Source: Sphingopyxis sp. USTB-05 (GTDB taxonomy: Bacteria > Pseudomonadota > Alphaproteobacteria > Sphingomonadales > Sphingomonadaceae). Taken from it: a stretch of 64,000 bases of DNA. The DNA is taken from NCBI RefSeq assembly GCF_023822045.1, contig NZ_CP084712.1:3162001-3226000 (forward strand), read 5' to 3'. Both the position numbers and the translations under genes were made by a program. Below are positions 43,336-50,859 of this stretch, piece by piece (position 1 is the stretch's first letter; every line of letters begins with the position of its first letter). The notes beneath the pieces were generated by a model. It was not told the DNA's origin, made no database searches, and saw nothing but the letters and a program-made list of their open reading frames with translations.

Positions 43336-45627
43336 GTGCCCATCCCGGTCAAAAGTCTGATCATCAGCTGGCGAACCATCGCGCTCTCGCTGCTGCTCAG
43401 CGTGATCGTCGGCTTTTCGGCGATCGGTGAGCCGGTGGACCGCGTGATCGAGGCCGCAATCGGGCGCGCCGCGTGGCGCCCCGTATCGGGCGACACCGTC
43501 ATCGTCGGCGTCGACGACAAGACTCTGCAGTCATTGCAGGATCAGGAATTCTCGGTCGCGAACCATGCGCGGCTCATCCGGGCCGTCGACGACGCCGGTG
43601 CGAAACGCCTGTTCATCGACTTTTCCTATTATCGCCGCCTGACGCATCCCGACTATTCCAAGGTCGCGGCCGCCGTTCGCCGGATGGACGACCGGGTCGT
43701 TCTGGCCGTGCCGGCTGCAAAAATGACCGGATCCGACGTAAAAGTCAGCTATTGGCCGTCGCAGGCGATGGGCGACCGGGCCGTGCGGGCCTGCATCTGC
43801 TGGGAATATGAATTCTGGCAGGTCTGGCGCGTTCCCCTTGCGGTCATCGCCGACGGCCGCCATCTGCCGAGCTTCGCGGCGTTGCTCGCGGATCGCCCGC
43901 TGGACAAGCCCGGGCTGTTCCTGCTCGATTTTTCCTACGATACCTCGACCATCACCGAATATAGCGCGATCGACGTGTTGAACGGCCGCGTGGGGCGCCA
44001 GCAGCTCGCCGGTAAATATGTCATTTTTGCTCCCACCAACGCCTCCTCATCGGATCAGCACTTCCTGCCCGGGCACGAAAAACTGCCGGGAGCTTACATC
44101 CATCTGATCGCCGGCGAAGCGCTGAAGCGTGGCAATCCCGTCAACATCGGATTTTTCCCGGGCCTTGCCCTCACCTTTGCAATCCTGCTTGGCGCCCTCG
44201 CGGTCCGGCGCGGCCGGTGGTTCGCTTGGGCGGCGTTTGTGACGACGTCCGCGCTGATCGCTGCCAAGATATTCCTCGGCCTCTCGCTCGTCTCGACCCA
44301 GATCGGCGCTGCGTGCTTCCTTATCGCCGCGCTTAGCGCAAACGTCTCGCGTACCCGCCGCCGCGCGTCGGCACAGCGCGAAAACCCCGTCTCGGGCCTG
44401 CCCAATTTCGAGGCGCTGCGCTCGCAGGCCGCTTTCGGCAGCGCCACCGTCGTCGCCGCCAAGGTCGTCAATTTCGAAGATCTCGCCGCCTTCATCCCGG
44501 GCGACGGGATCGGCAAGCTCGTCGAACAGGTCACGCGCCGCCTCCAGCTCGCGTCGCAGGGCACGACGCTCCATCACGATCTCGACGGCACCTTCGCCTG
44601 GCTCGTCCCCTATTATCAGCACAGCCAGATCGAGGGGCAGCTCGCGGGCCTTGCCGCGCTGTTCAACGCACCGCTCACGATTGGCGAATTGCGCGTCGAC
44701 GTCGCGATCGCCTTCGGGGTCAACGACGAGTTTGAGGGATCGAACGCGCAGCGCCTCGCCGCCGCGCTCGTCGCCGCCGAACGCGCGATCCGCACGCGCT
44801 CGCTGTGGACCAAATATACGTCGCGTCAGAAAGAGGATGCCGGCTGGCAGCTCAGCTTCCACTCGCAGCTCGAGGACGCACTCACCGGCGGCGACATCTG
44901 GGTCGCCTTCCAGCCGCAATTTGAAATCGCGACGAACCGGCTCGTCGGCGTCGAGGCGCTCGCGCGCTGGACGCATCCGACGCGCGGCCCGATCCCGCCC
45001 GACGAATTCATCGTGCAGGCCGAAAAGAGCCAGGACATCTATCGCCTCACCCTGTTCGTGATGGATCAGGCGATCCGTTCGGCGGCGCAGCTTCGCGAGC
45101 GCGGCATCCATATCAACATGTCGGTTAACCTGTCGGCGAGCCTGCTCGACCACAGCGACCTCGTCGGCACGATCCGCGTGATGCTCACCGCGCACCATTT
45201 GCCGCCCGAAATATTGACGGTCGAAATCACAGAAACGGCGCAGATCGAAAACAGCCGCCAGGCGCGCCATACACTCGCGCAGCTTCGCCGCACCGGCATC
45301 CGCCTGTCGATCGACGATTATGGTACCGGTCAGTCAAACCTCGAATATCTCACCGAGATCGAAGCCGACGAAATCAAGATCGACAAGCGATTCGTCATGA
45401 CCATGCGCGATTCGCAGCGGAACCTCGAAGTCGTCAAATCGACGATCGATCTTGCGCACCGTCTCGGGGCCGTCGCGGTCGCTGAAGGCATCGAAGATGC
45501 CGAAACCGTGACGCTGCTCGCCAATCTCGGCTGCGATGTCGGTCAAGGCTATCATCTTGGAAAACCTCAACTGTTTTCCGAACTGACCGCGACGCTAAGC
45601 GCCTCCCCCCAGAACCGCACAGCATAA
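43336..45627 (+). CDS. CHASE2 - degenerate GGDEF - EAL cyclic-di-GMP phosphodiesterase
   Basis: 763 residues from a GTG at 43336 (GGAGA six bases upstream), preferred to a TTG five codons earlier. After an N-terminal helix (about 8-25) comes a periplasmic CHASE2 sensor (VIVGVDDKTLQSLQDQ, KRLFIDFSYYRR, LLDFSYDTSTITEYSAIDVLNG), then three membrane helices. A GGDEF-like fold follows whose signature is lost (HHDLDGTFAWL where GGDEF is expected). The EAL domain is intact: GVEALARWTHP, SVNLSASLL, EITETAQ, SIDDYGTGQSNL, EIKIDKRFV, AVAEGIEDAE and GQGYHLGKP. It probably degrades c-di-GMP in response to an envelope signal. Confidence 0.93.
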   Translation: MPIPVKSLIISWRTIALSLLLSVIVGFSAIGEPVDRVIEAAIGRAAWRPVSGDTVIVGVDDKTLQSLQDQEFSVANHARLIRAVDDAGAKRLFIDFSYYRRLTHPDYSKVAAAVRRMDDRVVLAVPAAKMTGSDVKVSYWPSQAMGDRAVRACICWEYEFWQVWRVPLAVIADGRHLPSFAALLADRPLDKPGLFLLDFSYDTSTITEYSAIDVLNGRVGRQQLAGKYVIFAPTNASSSDQHFLPGHEKLPGAYIHLIAGEALKRGNPVNIGFFPGLALTFAILLGALAVRRGRWFAWAAFVTTSALIAAKIFLGLSLVSTQIGAACFLIAALSANVSRTRRRASAQRENPVSGLPNFEALRSQAAFGSATVVAAKVVNFEDLAAFIPGDGIGKLVEQVTRRLQLASQGTTLHHDLDGTFAWLVPYYQHSQIEGQLAGLAALFNAPLTIGELRVDVAIAFGVNDEFEGSNAQRLAAALVAAERAIRTRSLWTKYTSRQKEDAGWQLSFHSQLEDALTGGDIWVAFQPQFEIATNRLVGVEALARWTHPTRGPIPPDEFIVQAEKSQDIYRLTLFVMDQAIRSAAQLRERGIHINMSVNLSASLLDHSDLVGTIRVMLTAHHLPPEILTVEITETAQIENSRQARHTLAQLRRTGIRLSIDDYGTGQSNLEYLTEIEADEIKIDKRFVMTMRDSQRNLEVVKSTIDLAHRLGAVAVAEGIEDAETVTLLANLGCDVGQGYHLGKPQLFSELTATLSASPQNRTA

Positions 45628-45654
45628 CTGCCAAAATGGCGGTAATCATGTTGG

Positions 45655-45670
45655 TTAAGACTCGATTTAC
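45655..45670 (+). promoter_or_regulatory. CtrA-box-like sequence upstream of the micropeptide gene
   Basis: TTAA, seven bases, then TTTAC; the CtrA consensus is TTAA-N7-TTAAC, so there is one mismatch. It sits 66 bp before the micropeptide ATG, and an alphaproteobacterial CtrA regulon is implied by sciP in the same window. Weak evidence alone. Confidence 0.3.
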
Positions 45671-45735
45671 CATATCGATTAAGGTATATGCTCCGTTAAC
45701 TGTTCGTCGTGGGCAGTGCCAACAGGAGATCTGAC

Positions 45736-45798
45736 ATGGGTTGGTTCTGGAGATTTCTCGGCGGCGGCGGCACCGGTAACGGTGGCGGCGAAGCGTAA
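45736..45798 (+). CDS. Micropeptide, 20 residues, tryptophan then glycine rich
   Basis: The product is MGWFWRFLGGGGTGNGGGEA. A strong Shine-Dalgarno (AGGAGAT) lies seven bases before the ATG, and a rho-independent terminator follows 15 bp after the TAA, so this is a complete stand-alone transcription unit in the gap after the CHASE2-EAL gene. The aromatic/basic N-terminal half (WFWRF) looks membrane-interfacial, and the tail is nearly all Gly. No family recognised. Alternatives are a leader peptide (though no downstream gene is read through the terminator) or a chance ORF on a small RNA. Confidence 0.6.
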   Translation: MGWFWRFLGGGGTGNGGGEA

Positions 45799-45813
45799 GC
45801 CAGAAACGAGATA

Positions 45814-45847
45814 AAAAAGGGTCCCGGACATTTCCGGGGCCCTTTTT
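45814..45847 (+). terminator. Rho-independent terminator of the micropeptide unit
   Basis: An A-run, GGGTCCCGGA, a short loop, TCCGGGGCCC and a T5 run. The flanking A- and T-tracts pair, so it can act in both directions. Confidence 0.9.
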
Positions 45848-46124
45848 CTTTGCCCGGAACACGCGCGCGACCGTGCGCTGAATACGACCCGATCGATGCA
45901 TTTCCTGCGGCGCGAGCGGCATGCCCGCTGCCCCGCTTGTCCGGGCTCGCGGCCGCAAAAAAATTTGCCCTTTCGGACGGCCGGCACCGATCCGCGCGCA
46001 AAGCCGCGGAATGCCTTGCCCTCACCGCCCGGCACGTCCATCAGCGTCGACGAGACGAATCAAATTATCGACGAGTTGAGTCCCCGTTCTGTCATTTACC
46101 GTCTTGCATCGTCGCGCCGACGTG
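45848..46124. other. Non-coding interval upstream of nrdA, no gene seen
   Basis: GC-rich sequence with no ORF showing a ribosome-binding site or plausible composition. I see no riboswitch-like or tRNA fold. Together with 46173-46350 it makes a region of about 500 bases in which only the NrdR-like boxes stand out. Confidence 0.5.
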
Positions 46125-46172
46125 GCACTATAGGTGGTGGGTCAACCACGGGGGCACCCCAATAAATTGTAT
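46125..46172 (+). promoter_or_regulatory. Pair of NrdR-box-like operators upstream of nrdA
   Basis: GCACTATAGGTGGTGG (46125-46140) matches the NrdR consensus ACACWATATWTWGTGT at 11 of 16 positions, and CCCCAATAAATTGTAT (46157-46172) at 12 of 16. The starts are 32 bp apart, three helical turns, the spacing expected for paired NrdR boxes. They precede nrdA by about 180 bp from the chosen start, or 95 bp from an alternative ATG at 46267. NrdR itself is not in the window. Confidence 0.6.
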
Positions 46173-46350
46173 CAGGCTGCAAGTGGCGGATTTCCGTCGT
46201 CCATCCCATATGGACACGGGAAAACCCTTCATGCGGCCAAAATAAGTGCCCACGGGACAGGTTTAGATGCTAGGATCGGGGCTTCGCCCTGAGTCGAACA
46301 AGACAGGAACAAAGCGCACCGGGTGCGCGTTCAAATCGGGGGCGAGTAAG

Positions 46351-48309
46351 ATGGATTTTCGGGAAACGGAACGGGTGGAGACGAGCGACGTGGCGACGAT
46401 GGAACTGGCAAAGAATGACGCTCCGGCAGCGCCCGAATCGACCGGCGAATCGCTTGCCGATGCGGCGCCCGCGGCCAAGCTCAACGACAGCAGCGAGCCC
46501 AAGGTCCACGCGCGTCGATTCGACATCGTGACCGATCGCAGCCGCGACGCGCTGCTCACCGACTTCGGCAAGGAAACGCTCGAGGACCGCTATCTCCTGC
46601 CCGGCGAATCATATCAGGATCTCTTCGCGCGCGTGGCCGACGCCTATGCCGACGATCAGGATCACGCCCAGCGCCTGTACGACTATATCTCGAAGCTGTG
46701 GTTCATGCCCGCGACCCCCGTCCTCTCGAACGGCGGCACCGGCCGCGGCCTGCCGATCAGCTGCTATCTGAACTCGGTCGACGACAGCCTTGAGGGGATC
46801 GTCGGCACGTGGAACGAGAATGTCTGGCTCGCCAGCCGCGGCGGCGGCATCGGCACCTATTGGGGCGCGGTGCGTGGCATCGGCGAACCCGTCGGCCTCA
46901 ACGGCAAGACCAGCGGCATCATTCCCTTCGTCCGCGTGATGGACAGCCTGACCCTCGCGATCAGCCAGGGCTCGCTCCGCCGCGGTTCGGCCGCCTGCTA
47001 TCTCGACATCTCGCACCCCGAGATCGAGGAGTTTCTGGAGGTCCGCAAACCCTCGGGCGACTTCAACCGCAAGGCGCTGAACCTCCACCACGGCGTCCTC
47101 ATCACCGACGAGTTCATGGAAGCCGTCCGCGACGGCGCCGAATTCAACCTCCGCAGCCCGAAGGACCAGAGCGTCCGCGGCACCGTCGACGCGCGCGGCC
47201 TGTTCCAGAAGCTCGTCGAAACGCGCCTCGCAACGGGCGAGCCCTACATCATCTTCATCGACCAGGTGAACCGCATGATGCCCAAGCATCATCGCGACCT
47301 GGGGCTCAAGGTCACCACCTCGAACCTCTGCTCGGAAATCACGCTGCCGACCGGCCGCGACCATCTGGGTCAGGATCGTACCGCGGTCTGCTGCCTCTCG
47401 TCGCTCAACCTCGAAACCTGGGACGAGTGGAACGGCGACAAGCGTTTCATCGAAGACGTGATGCGCATGCTCGACAATGTCCTTCAGGACTATATCGACC
47501 GCGCCCCGCCCGAAATGGCGCGCGCCAAATATAGCGCCAGCCGCGAACGCTCGGTCGGCCTTGGCGTCATGGGCTTCCACAGCTTCCTGCAGGCGCGCGG
47601 CCTGCCGTTCGAGGGCGCGATGGCGAAATCGTCGAACCTGCGCGTCTTCAAGCATATCCGCGCGCAGGTCGATCAGGCGTCGATGCTGCTCGCGAACGAG
47701 CGCGGCCCCTGCCCCGACGCCGCCGATCAGGGCGTGATGGAACGTTTCAGCTGCAAGATGGCGATCGCGCCGACCGCGTCGATCAGCATCATCTGCGGCG
47801 GCACCAGCGCGTGCATCGAACCGATCCCCGCGAACATCTACACCCACAAGACGCTCTCGGGCAGCTTCTCGATCCGCAACCCGCACCTCGAGGCGCTCCT
47901 CGTCGACAAGGCGAAGAACAGCGACGCGGTGTGGAACTCGATCCTCGAACGCGGCGGCAGCGTCCAGCACCTCGACTTCCTGACGCAGGACGAGAAGGAC
48001 TGCTACAAGACCAGCTTCGAGATCGACCAGCGCTGGCTGCTCGAACTCTCGGCCGACCGCACGCCCTATATCGATCAGGCGCAGTCGCTGAACCTGTTCA
48101 TCCCCGCCGACGTCGAGAAATGGGATCTGCTCATGCTCCACTATCGCGCGTGGGAACTCGGCATCAAATCGCTCTATTATCTCCGCTCGAAATCGGTGCA
48201 GCGCGCCGGCTTCGCGGGCGGGGTCGAGGCCGACAACACGCCCGAGGCCGCAAAGTTCGAACTCTCGGCCGAGAGCACCGATTACGACGAGTGCCTCGCC
48301 TGCCAGTGA
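46351..48309 (+). CDS. nrdA: Ribonucleoside-diphosphate reductase, alpha subunit (class I)
   Basis: 652 residues from the ATG at 46351 (MDFRETERVETSD); an ATG at 46267 would add 28 residues of unlikely sequence. It reduces ribonucleotides to deoxyribonucleotides. The active-site Cys near LPISCYLNSVDDS and the radical Cys region TTSNLCSEITLP are seen, with C-terminal shuttle cysteines in DECLACQ. LGVMGFHSFLQARG and the PTASISIICGGTSACIEP loop are typical. No N-terminal ATP-cone is visible, so allosteric activity control by dATP may be absent. A repeat separates it from nrdB. Confidence 0.96.
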   Translation: MDFRETERVETSDVATMELAKNDAPAAPESTGESLADAAPAAKLNDSSEPKVHARRFDIVTDRSRDALLTDFGKETLEDRYLLPGESYQDLFARVADAYADDQDHAQRLYDYISKLWFMPATPVLSNGGTGRGLPISCYLNSVDDSLEGIVGTWNENVWLASRGGGIGTYWGAVRGIGEPVGLNGKTSGIIPFVRVMDSLTLAISQGSLRRGSAACYLDISHPEIEEFLEVRKPSGDFNRKALNLHHGVLITDEFMEAVRDGAEFNLRSPKDQSVRGTVDARGLFQKLVETRLATGEPYIIFIDQVNRMMPKHHRDLGLKVTTSNLCSEITLPTGRDHLGQDRTAVCCLSSLNLETWDEWNGDKRFIEDVMRMLDNVLQDYIDRAPPEMARAKYSASRERSVGLGVMGFHSFLQARGLPFEGAMAKSSNLRVFKHIRAQVDQASMLLANERGPCPDAADQGVMERFSCKMAIAPTASISIICGGTSACIEPIPANIYTHKTLSGSFSIRNPHLEALLVDKAKNSDAVWNSILERGGSVQHLDFLTQDEKDCYKTSFEIDQRWLLELSADRTPYIDQAQSLNLFIPADVEKWDLLMLHYRAWELGIKSLYYLRSKSVQRAGFAGGVEADNTPEAAKFELSAESTDYDECLACQ

Positions 48310-48322
48310 CGCTCCCGCCGCG

Positions 48323-48400
48323 TGAACCCCGGCGAAAGCCGGGGCCCAGCGCGCGGTAACGCAACATAGAATGGGCCCCCGGCTTTCGCCGGGGAGCACA
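48323..48400. repeat. Palindromic repeat, family D (CCCCGGCGAAAGCCGGGG type)
   Basis: TGAACCCCGGCGAAAGCCGG and, at the right, GGCCCCCGGCTTTCGCCGGG form two nested stems within the nrdA-nrdB gap. Single arms occur at 49531 and within 8122. It may modulate the relative output of nrdA and nrdB, which is inference. Confidence 0.88.
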
Positions 48401-48429
48401 ACAAAAGATCAGACCCGAGGATAGCCGCT

Positions 48430-49491
48430 ATGCCGTTGTTAGAAGCCCGCAAGACCTACAAGCCCTTCGAATATCCGTGGGCCTATGATTTCTGGAAACG
48501 CCAGCAGCAGATCCACTGGGTTCCCGAGGAAGTGCCGCTGGGCGAGGATTGCCGCGACTGGGCGCAAAAGATCAGCGATCATGAGCGCAACCTGCTCACG
48601 CAGATTTTCCGCTTCTTCACCCAGGCCGATATCGAGGTGCAGGATTGCTACCACGACAAATATGGCCGCGTGTTCAAGCCGACCGAGATCAAGATGATGC
48701 TGACCGCGTTCAGCAACATGGAGACGGTGCATATTGCGGCGTACAGCCACCTGCTCGACACCATCGGCATGCCCGAGAGCGAATATGGCATGTTCCTCGA
48801 ATATGACGAGATGCGCGCCAAGCACGACTATATGCAGCAGTTCGGCGTCGAGAATGACGAGGATATCGCCCGCACGCTGGCGATGTTCGGCGGCTTTACC
48901 GAGGGGCTTCAGCTCTTCGCCAGCTTTGCGATGCTGATGAACTTCCCGCGCTTCAACAAGATGAAGGGCATGGGCCAGATCGTCAGCTGGTCGATCCGCG
49001 ACGAAAGCCTCCACTGCGAAGGCATCATCAAGCTGTTCCACGCCTTTACCAAGGAACGCGACTGCCTGACCAAGGCGGTGAAGGAAGACATTATCGACAC
49101 GTGCCAGAAAACGGTGCGGCTCGAGGATGCGTTCATCGACCTCGCGTTCGAACAGGGCCCCGTCCCCGGCATGACGCCGAAGGAGATCAAGCGCTACATC
49201 CGCTACATCGCCGACTGGCGCCTTGGGCAGCTTGGGTTCCAGCCGATCTATATGATCGACGAACACCCGCTCCCCTGGCTCGCCCCGCTGCTGAACGGCG
49301 TCGAGCACGCCAACTTCTTCGAAACCCGCGCGACGGAATATTCGAAGGGCGCGACGCGCGGCGACTGGAACACCGTGTGGTCCAGCTTCGACAACCGCAA
49401 AAAGGCGAAAGCCAACGACGACACCGGCGCCCTCGAAGCCGACGCCGACGGCGAAGACATGTTCGCCAAGGCCGGCATCGCCGCCGAATAA
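48430..49491 (+). CDS. nrdB: Ribonucleoside-diphosphate reductase, beta subunit (class I)
   Basis: 353 residues. Ferritin-like radical-generating subunit. Metal ligands are visible in FTQADIEVQ, NMETVHIAAYSHLL (Glu and His, with the radical Tyr in AAYSHLL) and RDESLHCEG. The intact Tyr argues for a tyrosyl-radical (Ia/Ib-like) enzyme rather than class Ic, where it is Phe. The acidic tail (DTGALEADADGEDMF) contains the peptide that docks on NrdA. It follows nrdA and should be controlled with it by NrdR. Confidence 0.96.
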   Translation: MPLLEARKTYKPFEYPWAYDFWKRQQQIHWVPEEVPLGEDCRDWAQKISDHERNLLTQIFRFFTQADIEVQDCYHDKYGRVFKPTEIKMMLTAFSNMETVHIAAYSHLLDTIGMPESEYGMFLEYDEMRAKHDYMQQFGVENDEDIARTLAMFGGFTEGLQLFASFAMLMNFPRFNKMKGMGQIVSWSIRDESLHCEGIIKLFHAFTKERDCLTKAVKEDIIDTCQKTVRLEDAFIDLAFEQGPVPGMTPKEIKRYIRYIADWRLGQLGFQPIYMIDEHPLPWLAPLLNGVEHANFFETRATEYSKGATRGDWNTVWSSFDNRKKAKANDDTGALEADADGEDMFAKAGIAAE

Positions 49492-49530
49492 GCCATCAGC
49501 CCCTCCCCAGACGGGAGGAGCCCTATTTGC

Positions 49531-49555
49531 GAACCCCGGCGCAAGCCGGGGCCCA
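49531..49555. repeat. Single arm of the family-D repeat
   Basis: GAACCCCGGCGCAAGCCGGG plus GCCCA, a self-complementary half element without its partner. It lies between nrdB and the 76-residue gene, 300 bp before the AT-rich insert. Confidence 0.75.
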
Positions 49556-49613
49556 CCGACCAAAGAGCCAAGCCCGCGAGCAAACGCAGGCCAACAAGAC
49601 GTCAGAGGCCAAA

Positions 49614-49844
49614 ATGACCGACAAGCAAAAACAGAAACTGCTAATCCTCAGCCAGCCGCAACGCGCGACCCTCGAAGGCCTCTCGAACCGCCGCCCCCAA
49701 CTCCCCACCGACCCGATCCGCGACGAACTCGTCGCGCTGGGCCTGGTCGTGAAACAGGGCGCGAAATGGGCGCTGACCCAGACGGGCAAGAAGGTGCTGG
49801 CGGCGAGTTCGAACCGGCGCAACTCGGGCGGGTTTTCGGTTTGA
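49614..49844 (+). CDS. Small basic protein of unknown function, 76 residues
   Basis: It starts MTDKQKQKLLILSQPQRATL with AGAGG seven bases upstream. LVALGLVVKQGAKWALTQTGKKVL has the shape of the second half of a winged helix, so a small DNA-binding protein is possible but not established. The tail ends in Ser/Asn/Gly. It precedes the AT-rich insert; its composition is like the chromosome's, so it is probably native. Confidence 0.65.
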   Translation: MTDKQKQKLLILSQPQRATLEGLSNRRPQLPTDPIRDELVALGLVVKQGAKWALTQTGKKVLAASSNRRNSGGFSV

Positions 49845-49875
49845 TGAAAGTATCGAAAGATTGCCTATTTATGCT

Positions 49876-49902
49876 AGAAGCTCCCAACGAATAGGGGCTT
49901 CT
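49876..49902 (+). promoter_or_regulatory. Imperfect inverted repeat upstream of the BrnT operon
   Basis: AGAAGCTCCC and GGGGCTTCT pair around an 8-base loop, 12 bp before the brnT-like ATG. The position suits an operator for autoregulation by the toxin-antitoxin complex, or a leader hairpin. There is no T-run after it. Confidence 0.45.
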
Positions 49903-49913
49903 TCTGAGACACG

Positions 49914-50207
49914 ATGGAAATCCACGGATATTGGACTTGGGATCAGAACAAGAATGCCGTTAATCTCGGCAAGCACGGTCTTTCTTTCGAGACAGCAACC
50001 TTAGTGTTTACAGACACCCTAGCGCTAACAACTATCGATCCATATGAACATGAAGAGCGCTATCGGACGATCGGCGTCGTTGGGCATCTGACCATAGTTG
50101 TGATACACACCGAACCCGTGGATTCCAGCGATGCCTTCATACCCGGCCGCATTATAAGCGCGAGGAAGGCGACGCGTATCGAGCGCCTCGACTACGAAAA
50201 TGGATAA
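49914..50207 (+). CDS. BrnT-family (DUF497) ribonuclease toxin
   Basis: 97 residues. The family signature is WTWDQNKNAVNLGKHGLSFETATLVFTD, then EERYRTIGVVG and IISARKATRIERLDYEN at the end, where the RxxSARxAxxxER motif of BrnT holds catalytic or structural residues. BrnT is a RelE-fold endoribonuclease normally neutralised by BrnA, a ribbon-helix-helix antitoxin, encoded next. Here the next gene is not an ordinary BrnA. It overlaps that gene by 8 bp and begins an AT-rich block, suggesting acquisition. brnT is named by family only. Confidence 0.9.
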   Translation: MEIHGYWTWDQNKNAVNLGKHGLSFETATLVFTDTLALTTIDPYEHEERYRTIGVVGHLTIVVIHTEPVDSSDAFIPGRIISARKATRIERLDYENG

Positions 50208-50859
50208 AAAGGCCCTTCCCGAACATATTCAACGAGAGCTGGACTTTGCGTCCTCAATCTCGGACGATCAGATCGACCTGAGTGACATTCCTCAGACAAG
50301 CTTTAGAGGTGGGGACCGCGGAAGGTTTCTACCCTATTCGCTCATGCGTAGCGCATATGATGTACGGTCAATCGCTAACTGGTTCATCGACAAGGCAGGC
50401 CAAAAGAAAACCTCGATTTCCAACATGTCTTTGAATAAGCTCGTATATTTTACTTATGAGCAGGCGATTTTACTTTTGGGGCGCATCCTTACAGAGGCTC
50501 GCCCTCAAGCTTGGCAACACGGCCCAGTATTTCGAGAAATTTATCATCCCAACAAGGGGAATGCCTCGGAAACCGTCTCAAAGCGCATTCAAAAATTCGA
50601 CCCCAAAACTCGTAAGCTTGCAGATTGTGAGGATAATTTTCCCCTTGAAGTGATAGAGCTTTTAGAACAGATTTGGAACAAATTTGGCTCTAAGAGCGGA
50701 TCAGACCTTAGAAATATTTCTCATGATGTTGACGGAGCCTGGAAGCATTCGAGAGATCAAGGAAATCGCGGTAACGCAACACTTGAAATAACCCCTGCAA
50801 CAATCCTTACATCAGCGCCGAGGCGCCTACGAAATGGATATAATTCAGCAAAAAATTGA
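50200..50859 (+). CDS. Chimeric antitoxin candidate: BrnT-partner N-terminal signature fused to a Panacea (SocA-like, DUF4065) domain
   Basis: 219 residues. Residues about 17-48 (ASSISDDQIDLSDIPQ then GDRGRFLPYS) resemble the N-terminal tail of antitoxins encoded beside BrnT, where SDDEIDTSDIPE and a RGRFYRP-like element precede the DNA-binding fold. Here no ribbon-helix-helix follows. Instead residues about 52-200 form a Panacea domain: SAYDVRSIANWFIDKAG, SISNMSLNKLVYFTYEQAILLLG, AWQHGPVFREIYHPNKG and ISHDVDGAWKHSR. Panacea domains are known to neutralise many unrelated toxins. It overlaps brnT by 8 bp and the next gene by 26 bp. The antitoxin role is inferred. Confidence 0.82.
   Translation: MDKKALPEHIQRELDFASSISDDQIDLSDIPQTSFRGGDRGRFLPYSLMRSAYDVRSIANWFIDKAGQKKTSISNMSLNKLVYFTYEQAILLLGRILTEARPQAWQHGPVFREIYHPNKGNASETVSKRIQKFDPKTRKLADCEDNFPLEVIELLEQIWNKFGSKSGSDLRNISHDVDGAWKHSRDQGNRGNATLEITPATILTSAPRRLRNGYNSAKN

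Noticed and set aside
46609..48399. 596-residue minus-strand frame opposite nrdA
   Set aside because: nrdA is certain on the plus strand. The antisense product is Asp/Val/Arg repetitive and motif-free; long antisense frames are common opposite GC-rich genes.
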